Shown here: piece by piece, positions 54,590 to 64,000 of the stretch
Layout of the letters: every line of letters begins with the position of its first letter
Position numbering within the stretch: the stretch's first letter is position 1
Source: Lycorma delicatula
Lineage: Eukaryota > Arthropoda > Insecta > Hemiptera > Fulgoridae
Reading direction: 5' to 3'
Length of the DNA: 64,000 nt
NCBI RefSeq assembly: GCF_047948215.1
Contig: NC_134455.1
Span: 106,658,495-106,722,494, forward strand
Notes under the pieces: generated by a model
Database searches by the model: none
Seen by the model: only the letters and a program-made list of their open reading frames with translations
Told to the model about the DNA's origin: nothing
Made by a program: the position numbers and the translations under genes

Positions 54590-55310
54590 ATCGTCGTGCA
54601 GTCTTGATTGCGGATTATCGACGGAAGAGGACCGAGTATTTTCCTAAGGTTAGGTCTTTTAAACGTGATTCCTGGCGCTCTTTTGTGCAAAAGCAAGTAA
54701 ATAAAGACCCAAGGGGTGTTGTCTTTAAAATACTAGGTCATAAGAGAAAAAAGACATTCTTCTGTCGGCTCTCTAGACCCAGCATGGAGTTGTTATAGAT
54801 AAGGATCGTGTCCTCGAGGTTGATGAAACCTCGTATCATCAACGTGTTCACAGGGAAGTCGTAGGTTTGCGCTCTGAAATATTGTCTTCAGAAATTACTG
54901 AGGCGGATATCCGTCAAGTAATTTGTAGCCTGGCTAGGAATAAAGCCCCTGGATATGATGGTATCACAGTAGAGCTCCTTGTTCGGACATTTCCTGTGAT
55001 TCTTGGTCCTTTGACTAGGGTTTTTAATAGGATACTTTTTTCTGGGTACTTCCCAGCGTGTTGGAAACGTGGTGTGTTGAAATTGCTCTCAAAGGTGGCG
55101 GCAAGGTCTTCTTACCGTCCTCTGACGCTCTTGGATGTAGTACGTAAGGTTTTTGAGAAGGTCTAGCACCTCCGCATTAACAGAAGGTTAAATTCTAACC
55201 ATTGCTGATGGCCGAACAGCATGGCTTCCGTCCCGGCAAGGGCACAGGGGACGCGCTTCTTAGGGTCATGGATGTGGCTTCATCCAGCGAGTGTAAATAT
55301 ATGGCTATAT
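54590..55310 (+). pseudogene. RT N-terminal part of the R1-like LINE, catalytic core deleted
   Basis: RRAVLIADYRRKRTEYFPKV-type sequence starts near 54,594. EITEADIRQVICSLARNKAP then GYDGITVELL (about 54,891-54,980) is the conserved NKAPGxDGI block. VFNRILFSGYFPACWKRGVL, KLLSK, SSYRPLTLLDVVRKVFEKV (RPL motif) and AEQHGFRPGKGTGDALLRVM (about 55,211-55,268) follow. Right after SSECKYMAIW (55,285-55,314) the expected D-x-x-GAFD, GxPQGS and FADD motifs are absent. The sequence jumps to the segment before the RT thumb, so several hundred bases are missing. Confidence 0.88.
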
Positions 55311-56285
55311 GGCTTTAAGTGCGGAGGAAACCACTATGATGTTCTTGAAGGTTTGTCTAGCCGCAACTCGTCATCCGCGTGTTATGATGGACCTTCTTCC
55401 AATTAGATATGTTACCGTTCAGAAATATCTGGGTGTTATCCTAGATGAGATACTTCAATTCAAGGAGCACTTCCAATTTGTAGCGAAGAAGGCCATCAAT
55501 GCCTTCTTCGGCGTCCGTAGTCATCCATCCCGATTGGGGGTTGAATTATCGTACCATGCGTATTCTTTACAAAGGTGTCTGTAAGGCCATAATGCTGTAT
55601 GCTGCGCCCGTCTTGGCTCATCGTTTACAACTCCAATATTATAGGGATATTCTTTTGCGAGCCGAGCGTCAGAAGACGCTGGGCAACTAACAATTGTTAG
55701 ATGGGAAATCTAACAATATAGCTATTGTCGGTGGCTAGAAGAACTGTCTCAGGAGAGGCAGTCACTGTGATCGCAGGCATGAAACCTATAGACATTTTAG
55801 CTACAGAACTTAGCAACCGTTATCTTTCCAAGAAGCTAGGCCATCTTAGTTCAGGACTATGCGAGAAATTAAAGACCAAGGTTTTGACTTGGCAAGCTAG
55901 GTGGAACGATTCTTCTACTGGTCGATACACGCATGGTATTTAACCAAATGTTAGGGAGTTGCGAGCAGTTAGTTGGGTTTCTCCCGATCGGCATATAACT
56001 CAATTCCTTTCGGCAAATGGTGCCTTTAGGAATAGTTTAGCTTGGTTTGGTTGGGTTGACTCCGGTTTGTGTCCGGACTGTAGGGTCGATGATACTGTGG
56101 ACCATGTCCTGTATGTCTGTCCCTGGTCGAAGCTGAACGTACCAGAGTTGTTAGGGAACTTGAGAGAGTTAATTCCTTTTTTGATCTGCAGGTCAACTGG
56201 AAGACTCGCAGAGACTGGGTTATCGTTGCTGGCTTCCTTCGCTTCCTCGCCCTGCGCAGGACGGCCGAAGGGATCCAGTAGGTAG
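55311..56285 (+). pseudogene. RT thumb and C-terminal finger of the R1-like LINE
   Basis: Blocks in order: MFLKVCLAATRHPRVMMDLL, PIRYVTVQKYLGVILDEILQ (YLG motif), FKEHFQFVAKKAINAFFGVR, GLNYRTMRILYKGVCKAIML then YAAPVLAHR (about 55,541-55,623), VIAGMKPIDILATELSNRYL (55,770-55,829), then SWVSPDRHITQFLSANGAFR, FGWVDSGLCPDCRVDDTVDH and VLYVCPWSKLNV (56,046-56,142). The last is the C-x2-C...H-x4-C finger that ends R1-type ORF2 proteins. Frame breaks occur near 55,580, 55,690 and 55,945. Confidence 0.88.
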
Positions 56286-56519
56286 TAGAGTAGGAACCTG
56301 GGTGGCTAGGGACTGCCTGGATAGTTTTTAGGTGGCATGATGTGTTTTAATTTGCCTCGAATTTCGAGACATTTACAGAATTGGCTCAATAAAGTAGAAC
56401 TAGGCGCGAGGTTTGTGCTTCCGCGAACTCGGTTAGCTAGTTCAGAGGGAAACGATGTAGGACATTCAAGATGTCCGGGCGAAGCCTACAGCGAGGGCAA
56501 AAGCTGCGTTAATAAATCG

Positions 56520-56553
56520 CCGATGTAAATGTCTACTGAGGCATTTACATCGG
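56520..56553 (+). other. Conserved 3' UTR hairpin of R1-like LINEs
   Basis: CCGATGTAAATG and CATTTACATCGG are perfect 12-base arms around a 10-base loop (TCTACTGAGG). A homologous hairpin is at 63,357-63,390, followed in both by GCAT, further shared blocks and a GGGCTAG..ACGGAGGGGG region. Confidence 0.85.
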
Positions 56554-56750
56554 TGGCATGCATCCAAACGAGGGCAGGCTTATTACTACAAGATGTAAAA
56601 AGTCAGAGGACGATAGGCGACTCCCGTTAAAACCCATCAGGGCTAGAAACGGAGGGGGGGATGGTGACCGGATCGTTACTAAGCGGGTGTCTTCACCTAC
56701 GGGGTTGGGATGTGCCAATGTGGCGGGGCCTCATCTTCCTGAAAAATGAA

Positions 56751-56994
56751 CTCTTCAGAATCTTTATTTAGTTGTGAAGAAAGCCAGTCTTCCAGTATTT
56801 CCATAAAGATGATCTGTTACTGTTTCCTTCAAAAAGTATAGGTTGATAAATTTTTTTAAACGAAACCGCACAAAAAAACATTTAGTTTTGGTGAATTTCA
56901 CTTCTGCTGTTCAATTTGGTGCAGATTCGTAAGTCTCCATATCCAACCATTGTGACGTAAAAAAACTTTACCGCTTAAATGAAAATATAATTAT
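56751..56994. other. AT-rich spacer
   Basis: Nothing is recognised between the R1-like LINE and the polymerase relic. Confidence 0.5.
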
Positions 56995-58330
56995 AATACA
57001 TTGGCTACGTCGTGGAGTAGTTCCATGAACGATCGGGGAGCTTCTTTTCCTCTGTAAAGGATAAAGTGATGGGATCACGTTTCAGACGACCTCCGGCATG
57101 GAGGGAAGGACTACGGAATAAGCACAATACCTCGTGGGAATCTGCTGCTTCGTTCATACTGTTGACAAAATTTTGGGGTAGGAATAGCATGTTACAAATG
57201 GTTTTAAGATACACTCAAAATCGGCGTACCTGACAATAAATACTAGTAAAATATGATGATAATTTTTTAATTGCAGTACGGGTTGAGAGCAGTCTTCCTG
57301 CAGTTCGGGGAGAACGACTTTAGCGGGAGAGTTCCTGTTGCAACTTTCCATGTATTCCGCCATCTTTCTGTGCACAGTCTTTTGTCGTTTTTGTATTAGA
57401 TGAAATATCTTCTGCAGATTTTTATTCTACTGTAATATGTCATCAACTACGATCGAATCAACCTTTAAAACGGAAATATAACAAAAATGATGGCAGTCGC
57501 CGTCGACCAGCAGCAAAAGATCTAAGTGATCGTGTTTTTCAGCAGAAAAGACCTTGATGGGAACGATGTTTTCGTTCTCATTTGTCGAGAAAGCTTTACG
57601 GAAACGTCGTTAGCTTTTCTAATTTGTAAACATCGCTCAAAAGTGTTGGCAATTTAGGAAAGCGAAATTGTGTTTTTAACAGGGTATCGTATCGCTTAAC
57701 TATACGATCACGATTTCGGCCTTGCATGTATTTGCACAAAATCTCCCTTAGGAAACAAAAATCGTCAACGATTTTTTTCGTTTGTTCGTTCGTTCAAAAG
57801 GCGTGTTTCTCTGAAACGGATCTATGGAAAGGAATGAAACATGATCGTTTAAGAGGTCGAAAACGGTTTATAAGAATCAAGACCTTGTCTATGCTCAGAA
57901 GCGTCCAATTAGTCTGCATCCCCTCGAAATTAGATTCTTCTTGGAGTAGTGACTCGAACGCTTCTTCTATCAAGTGACCGATATCGTGCACGTTGATGAC
58001 TGCGATGGTTCTGGTTTTGAAGTAAACGTCTCTATACTCATCAAACAATGGCTTTTTGTATGAAAGCACTATAAAGATGCCGTATTTTATAGAACCCTAA
58101 CAATCAATCGATTGGGACAGTAATGACCTGATTTCCCTCTTCACATACTCTAAAAGTGGTCCTACGTCCTTGTTTGCTTAATTGTCAATCTTGTAGTAAT
58201 ATGTGACCTAGTTGCAATTGATGCGTTTTCAACAAGGGTGAATCAGCCGACTTGATCGCAGAGAGTTCAATCTTCTTGTAACGGTTTTACCCGTACATTA
58301 TCCTGCAACAACAACAAACATGAATTAAAT
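56995..58330 (-). pseudogene. Protein-primed DNA polymerase B relic (Polinton/Maverick-like), N-terminal half
   Basis: On the minus strand, from high to low, several short blocks can be placed in the N-terminal and exonuclease part of the large type-B DNA polymerases carried by Polinton/Maverick-type and related elements. They are a segment ending in NRFRPLKRSCFIPF (58,069-57,794 frame), a DDFCFLREIL..RIVKRY segment (about 57,780-57,690), DHLDLLLLVDGDCHHF (about 57,540), and YADFECILKP (57,228-57,199), whose D-F-E is the ExoI signature. Downstream, FMELLHDVA (near 57,020) is in another frame. The ExoII, ExoIII and polymerase palm motifs are absent, and stops and frameshifts are frequent. It is a dead fragment. 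Integrase, protease, ATPase or capsid genes of a whole element are not in the window. Confidence 0.75.
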
Positions 58331-60160
58331 AATGATCAGCTGCCAGCCTAAATACTGCAACCAAACAACTTAGGCTCTTACGAAACGTTTTAATTAAGAA
58401 ATAACTAACGGACGTTTTTTTAAAATTTTGTTTTAACGAAGACGGTCTACATGGTGTATTAGACTAGCAGTTATGATGGGGAAGAAAATGTGGTAGGCAT
58501 AAATCGATTGTGGTTAATACCAAATGAAGACTCATGTAACTTCCAGATAAAGAATGACAAAATTGGTCAAAGTTGACTGTTTAAGTAAATCTACCACTGG
58601 CTACCAGAAGAACACTTGTGCGACTTACTCTCACAAAATCCAATTTCAAGAAGGAAGAAATCACCAAAAGTATTAAAATGACGAGAGCGAACGCTGCTTT
58701 ATCAGATTACGTACACTCGTGAGACCTTCAAAAATATACTGAAGAAATGGTAAAAATTGTCTGCATTTATAGTTATAAAAGCAGATGACCTTTCATCATA
58801 AATACAATGATATGGTAACTACTGGATGAAATTTTTCTCTTTTTTAAGATATTATCTTACAAAATGGATGGGATTTTTCCTTTTTTATGATATTATCGTA
58901 CAAACTGGATTTCTTAGAAAAAAGTATGAACTTGAGGGTCCGATGTGTATAGACGATAGGTTGACCAGATGCGAGTGGGAGATAACTCTGACAATTCTTA
59001 AAAAACAGTATGTGTGTAAGCGTTTCCTGTTCAAGTCAACTGAATCCGCATGAAAATTCTTAGAAAATATGTTGTTAATAAGTATATTTCGACTGGATGG
59101 GACTGATTGTTAATCCTAATATAAATATTCGTTCTTAACCGTAGGCTGGATACAAACTACTAGTTTTTGTGACCCGTGAGAAGCATGACTAGTTTATACA
59201 TAGTAATAATTAGTTGATGCTCATTACCAAGCCGTTTTAATTTTCAAAATCGGTCATGATTTTCCGGAGATAACAAATGATTTTCGAATAACCGTGATCT
59301 GGTAGACCGAGACATGTATCAGATACACATACATGAAAAACATGCCTTCAACCTTCTAGCAAATACCCGTTTGAATTTTGAAAATCGGACGAATAATTAT
59401 ATTATATAATTATTATATAATAAGAAGACATTATATGTGCACCCTCCGAACTTGCTCTCCCAAACAAGCGCTGTATGGTCGCCCCTATGGTGCCAGTCGA
59501 TAGCAGGTAATGAGAACAGATCTCTTCCGTTAGGAAATTCAAAAGTTTTCCAAAACGCTAGAAACGATCGTTTTCGAGATATTTGGGATTTTATCCAAAA
59601 TTCGGATTCAGAATATTTTATTCAAATGACCATAAATATATCCGTTTATTTAATTAAACACATACTGTATCACGTATGCACGTACATGCACAAGCATACC
59701 CCAGGATTATATCATTCTACTCTTTACCCCGTCGCACTGCAGCCATTAGTTGTCCAGATATACGTGAAGTCAGTTCCATAAGCTTCGTGGTCTAATCTCC
59801 CACGGGATTACGTTGGGTGGATTGAACATTGGTTTGTCTTGCCTCATTTAGCCTCGCGTAGGGATTCACACATGCTGCACCTCACTCGGTGGTGACGGAT
59901 TACTTTGAACTTGTATTATAATACCTGTTTCTTTACTACTCGCATTATTAATTATAAAATACGTTTTTTATGTCTTAAAACTTACACAGATTGAAGTCGA
60001 AGGCAATTTTTTTTTGTAATTAAAAGTCTGCAATTTGTTTCCCCGAAAATATGAATTGATGTATTGAATATATATAATTAACCTGAAAGAGAGAAATTCC
60101 AACAGAAATTAACTTCTCTATATTTTGTTTTATTCTGGCAAGGTACTCTGTAACAACTTC
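58331..60160. other. Unassigned interval
   Basis: It contains a roughly 43-bp imperfect tandem duplication at 58,828-58,915 (unit with GATATTATCTTACAAAATGG / GATATTATCGTACAAACTGG). A 114-residue open frame at 59,437-59,781 (CQSIAGNENRSLPLGNSKVF, DRFRDIWDFIQNSDSEYF) has no recognised relative. AATTTTCAAAATCGG and AATTTTGAAAATCGG at about 59,239 and 59,374 hint at a noncoding repeat. A more balanced stretch at 59,780-59,900 is unexplained. Confidence 0.4.
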
Positions 60161-60164
60161 CGAT

Positions 60165-60290
60165 GGGTGGTAAAGAATAGTTTTTTGTAGCGTGTGAAAA
60201 AATGACATGCAACACCGGGATTCAAACCCAGAATTTCCGAATGAAACGAAGAAAACTTCTACTCTACCACGGAAGTCAGTGGAGGCGAAT
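60165..60290 (-). repeat. SINE family S2, head and body
   Basis: The minus strand has CTTCCGTGGTAGAGTAGAAG (A box), CTGGGTTTGAATCCCGGTG (B box, 60,214-60,232) and GTCATTTTTTCACACGCTAC in the body. The 3' tail is missing. A short (AAAG)n run (60,291-60,312) sits at the head side. Confidence 0.85.
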
Positions 60291-60312
60291 TAATAAAGAA
60301 AGAAAGAAAGAA

Positions 60313-61490
60313 ATAGTTAATTTTTTTTACACTATATATAAATTTATCTACACATTCTGTTAATATTAACTTGGCAGGTTGATAATTGAAAATGATCTAT
60401 TTATTAATAATTGCTTTCTCAAAGAGTAAATTAGGCTAAACGAACGTAAAATAAATACACAATGGAATTACTGTGGTATTTCCCATTGTCTCACTATTCT
60501 TTATTTATCTTTTTTTCTTTTATGATTTTTAAAAGAAATATCATTCGGATGTGTTTTAATTATACGATGATTAAGATAAAGAATTAAATATAAAATCTGC
60601 CAGAGATTTTGTGGAATAAAAGAATAGTAAATAATAATAAAATAAAAAAAACATGCGTATTTTACAATTTCATAAAATAAAATTAAATGAATTTTTTTTT
60701 TTTAATAGTGTCATTAAATAAATCCACAGCGGATTACGAGTATTTCGGGTTGAGTTTCATTTCAAGGATTACTTTCCTTGATTATTATTATTATTATTAT
60801 AATCTGTATGGTGGAACAAGATTATATGGAAACTGAAATAGATGATGTAGAGTGTAGCGTCTATTCAATCAGAATCAAAATCCAAGTTCATCGCTTTTCT
60901 AGTACGGGTCGCTTGAGCGCATTTTAAAATTGAAATGGAAAGGGAGTATTTCTACCCTCCATCCGACTTTATCTGGAAAAAGCCATTGTTCTCTACAATT
61001 CCATATATTCAATTTTTTTTTAAATAAAAAATCGTGTATACAGTACAATAACGAAACCGAGAAATTTATTTATAAATTGAAAATTTTTGAAATATTTTTC
61101 ACTGAATAGAAGCAATAGCTCAATAGCTGAAGTTCATTTCTATAAATATAATAACAGTAGAAACATTTTAATATTACACAATAAAAGTTAATAATTTTTA
61201 TGATGAAAAAATTATTGGAATTTCACCCTCTTACATTCCATTCTGTATCACCCCTCATCAACTAGTATTAAATATGTTGTATATTAGTACTGTTTAAAGT
61301 GAAAACGACAAGGAATCCGATAATTAATGAGTTTTAATTACGAAACATTAAAAATATCTATATATTTTTTCCATTAACATATATTTGTTATAAATTTTTT
61401 TCTGATTTTCCTCCATTCACTGTTTATTTGCGCTTTATAATGCATAGAAATCCAACTACAATATTGTTTTTCAAATATTTAACCTTTTTA
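60313..61490. other. AT-rich sequence, nothing recognised
   Basis: No coding, SINE or TIR similarity. There is a short (ATT)n run at about 60,782-60,800. Confidence 0.5.
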
Positions 61491-61496
61491 TAGGGG

Positions 61497-62690
61497 TTAA
61501 CAAGAAAGTAATTTTGGTTTTCACAAATAGATAGTTGTATGTTTGTTTTTGTCAATGTTATGATATTTTTTTGAAATTTGATAAATGTCACTATTAGAAT
61601 AAGTTAGAAGCAAATTGTTCGTAATTTTGTTTACACCTGCTAGTTTATGGTCAATTTTAACGAGTGCAAAAACGGACATTTTTTACATATTTTAACATTT
61701 TATTTCCGTACATGTCAGAAACCTGTTAAAATTTACAAAGAATTATGGTATAGATTTCCAAACAGAACGCCCGTGCTAGAATCTGTTTTTTTTTGGTCTG
61801 GAATTTTTTCACTCAAAGATGACAAACGTTCTGGTTCACCAATTGTAGATGATGATGACCAAATCAAACCCATAATTCAATCGGATCGTCATATAATTGT
61901 GAAAGAGATTGCAGATAGATTAAATATATCACACAACCCCACTGGAAATCACATCAAATATCTTGGACTCGTTAAGAAGCTTTGATATTTGGGTTCTGCA
62001 TGAACTGAAAGAGATTCACTTAACACAACGAATTAATATTTGCGTCTAATTAAAATTTTCATCTCAAACACAACGAAGTCGATACTTTCGTGAAACGAAT
62101 AATCACTGGTGATGAAATGTGGATTGTCTACAATGACATCAATCGAAAACGATCACGCTCCAAGCTTGATAAACCGACGCAAGTCACATCGAAAGGTGAA
62201 TTGCATAAAAAACAAATCATCCCGTCAATTCGATTTAATTACAAAAGTGTTGTGTAGTTTGAGCTGCTTTCAATGAATCAAACGATCAGTTCAGATGTAT
62301 ACTGTCGACAACTAATGAAACTGGATGAAGCGATCAAAGAAATACTGCCAGAATTGGCGAGTTGCCAAGGAATCGTGTTCCACCAAGACAATATAAGGCC
62401 TCACACAACTTTGTTAGCTCGTGGACAATTATTGGAGCTTAGTTGGAAAGTGGTATCTCATCGCCGATATAATCCTGATCTTGCACCATCAGATTATCTT
62501 TTATTTCGGATTTGGTAAATTCCTTTGTATGATAATACTTTCTTTAATGATGGTAACATGAAATCGTATTTGGTTCATTTTATTCTGATAAGGACCAGAA
62601 GTTCTATGAGCATGGAATCATGATGTTACCAGCTAGATAACAAACTGTTATTAGACAAAATGGATACTGAAATTAAATATTTAATGATCA
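61497..62690 (+). mobile_element. Mariner (DD34D), copy 2, nearly whole but broken
   Basis: Same family as 1.6-2.3 kb. The left end is near GGTTAACAAGAAAGTAATTT. The transposase starts with ATG at 61,647 (MVNFNECKNGHFLHILTFYF) and runs through VKEIADRLNISHNPTGNHIK (HTH, about 61,901-61,960) to a TGA at 61,983. In other frames: LTQRINICV-like, RIITGDEMWIVYNDINRKRS (62,096-62,155, first Asp) and, from 62,273, MNQTISSDVYCRQLMKLDEA, GIVFHQDNIRPHTTL (second Asp, 62,387) and YNPDLAPSDYLLFRIW (third Asp, 62,492). Exactly 34 residues separate the second and third Asp. The C-terminus decays to about 62,672. All three catalytic residues survive, but at least two frameshifts kill the gene. The right TIR is not identified. 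Confidence 0.92.
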
Positions 62691-62865
62691 TTATTTTTTA
62701 TGCCCAATATTTCATTATTGTCAATTGACTGGTACTGATGAATTAATTGTTATGGTCAGATCTGTTTTACCCTATACTGGAAATTGTCTGTTTGTGACTA
62801 TAATAGAAAAGATGGTAATTGTTAGATTTCCGGAAGTTAAATTTAATGAAATGTAAAAAAAAAAA
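62691..62865. other. AT-rich spacer
   Basis: Nothing is recognised between the mariner and the LINE tail. Confidence 0.5.
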
Positions 62866-63490
62866 ATTGCTGGCATCATTCACTGTCTTCTTGTTAGGGT
62901 TTAGCTGGTTTTATTTGTGTTTATTATTTTGTGTGTTTTGATATTTTTATAGGTGTTCTCTTGTCTGAATATTTTTATATCTTTATTATTTCGTTGTAGT
63001 TTTATTACTTTGTTTGTCTAATTGTCTTCATATTAGGGTTTACTTGGTTTTGTTATTGTATTTGTCTTTTGCTTTTTTATTTCTTCGTGTTCAGTTGTGT
63101 TATTGTTGTCTTTGATTGTTCTTGTTTTCTCATTAGTGTTATCTAATTGTAGGTTTTATGTCTTTTGATTAATTTATTACTTTGCTTTTGATAAGTCTTC
63201 TATTATTGTGGTTTCATGCGTATCTAGTTCTCGTTGATTTTATGCGTTAAGCTCATTCTCCCCTCGGGTAGGTCGTACAACTCAATCGGTGTGGTCTTGT
63301 TTGAAACTGATAACTAATATTAGTTTACGGTTAGTGTCCATGTTAGGCTACGTACACCGATGTGAATGTCACTTGCGGCATTCGCATCAGTTGCATCTTG
63401 ACAGCGGTCGGACTGAAATATGTCTTGAGGCTACTGAAGATGACCTCCGGTATAGCCCCAAGGGCTAGGTACGGAGGGGGTCAAGATGAT
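62866..63490 (+). mobile_element. 3' tail of an R1-like LINE relative
   Basis: A T-rich leader with a recurring GTTTA(G/C)(T/C)TGGTTTT phrase (62,899 and 63,038) is followed at about 63,340 by sequence matching the R1-like 3' UTR at 56.5-56.7 kb: the hairpin CCGATGTGAATG...CATTCGCATCAG, then the region ending in GGGCTAGGTACGGAGGGGG. No coding part is recognised, so this is a 5'-truncated copy or a derived non-autonomous element. Confidence 0.65.
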
Positions 63491-64000
63491 AACAAAAACA
63501 AGCAAAATTAAAATATTTTTCTATTTAAACAGAGCATAATTCAACGAATTGGAAACTAGTAAAATTGGATGAATAAGTCAGAACGCCAATTAAGGTTGAA
63601 CGCTAGATTTTCTTGGAGTGATGGAGTAGTCCTCATAATTTTTTGCTTTATCGTCATTTGCTGTAGACGGAACAAAAAGAGAACACCATTTACAATGTTT
63701 AGATATAATCTTGCAACTTACTAATAGGTAGGTTATTAATAGGTTATTAATAGGTAGGTTATATTGGCTGAGTGGAAGACCGATTGAGTGATTGATTATC
63801 CTTATTATTGTGTGGTGTAAAAACTCCCTTTTGCGATCTTTTCTGTAATTACACATCGCTAATAAAATTTCAGTTTTCAAGGATTTTTTATCTCCATTAT
63901 TGTGGTAGAATTACGGTAAAATTAGTTACAAAAATTCTCATGGATGTAACTCGCCTACGAGTGTATCTGCTAATTATACGACATGACATCATTGTCATGT
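63491..64000. other. AT-rich end of window
   Basis: GGTTATTAATA repeats two to three times at 63,729-63,760. A minus-strand open stretch (63,880-63,590) has no recognised relative and no coding-like composition. Confidence 0.45.

Larger units (their letters stand above)
53110..56750 (+). mobile_element. R1-like non-LTR retrotransposon, near full span but internally deleted
   Basis: It is a GC-rich plus-strand element: 5' leader (53.1-53.4 kb), a short gag-like frame, an APE endonuclease, an RT whose catalytic centre is deleted, a C-terminal Cys/His finger, and a 3' UTR with a strong hairpin. Intact R1-type elements are usually 5-6 kb; this is about 3.6 kb because most of ORF1 and the RT core are missing. 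No 28S or telomeric target sequence is seen next to it, so site specificity cannot be shown. The left boundary is uncertain (52.9-53.1 kb). Confidence 0.8.

Noticed and set aside
59437..59781. 114-residue frame as a real gene
   Set aside because: No recognised similarity, no splice or expression evidence, and it sits in repeat-like sequence; listed only as part of an unassigned interval.
1..64000. CRISPR array, rRNA, prokaryotic operons or phage
   Set aside because: No regularly spaced short repeats, no rRNA-like blocks, no operon-like coding density; everything points to animal nuclear DNA.

Overview
The window is AT-rich eukaryotic DNA, most likely from an insect. A hemipteran is an inference only, based on the mix of long-TIR mariner relatives, RTE, I, R1 and CR1/Jockey-type LINEs, tRNA-derived SINEs and a Polinton-type polymerase relic. 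I found no host gene, rRNA, functional tRNA or CRISPR array. Almost everything that can be identified is a mobile element, nearly always broken, set in long stretches of unassigned AT-rich sequence.

0-14 kb: a CT/GT microsatellite, a SINE tail, a possible pogo-like TIR pair, two decayed mariners (1.6-2.3 and 4.1-5.2 kb), a short Helitron with a purine-rich core (9.1-9.8 kb), a LINE C-terminal scrap (11.1-11.3 kb), and the first copy of a dispersed repeat here named R (12.7-13.7 kb) joined to an RTE 3' end. 14-26 kb: a SINE, an RNase H scrap, a minus-strand LINE (15.5-16.7 kb), solo long TIRs, an endonuclease scrap, a GC-rich block, R copies and an RTE relic (22.8-24.0 kb) again followed by R. 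26-34 kb: a mariner relic split by a SINE, a 457-bp retroposed GC-rich insert with 14-bp target duplications, a LINE relic, a SINE inside a SINE, and a DD41D element inserted into R. 37-49 kb: two DD41D elements with very long TIRs (37.0-39.0 and 46.4-48.7 kb), a relic of a multicopy family with a Cys-rich N-terminus (39.6-41.2 kb), more SINEs and R, a perfect 44-bp palindrome, and a CR1/Jockey-like RT relic. 50-64 kb: a 5'-truncated I-type LINE with intact target duplications, a long R1-like LINE with an internal RT deletion, a protein-primed DNA polymerase B relic, a SINE, a second copy of the first mariner family, and the 3' tail of an R1 relative.

These elements do not work together as a pathway. 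What links them is parasitism and nesting. The two SINE families share a 3' tail, which points to one shared LINE machinery. R sits at the same junction behind two RTE ends. SINEs and DD41D elements have inserted into older copies, so a relative order of events can be read. The least explained sequence is the R module, with hairpins at both ends, a tRNA-like T-arm, and inverted dimers with a tRNA-like head.
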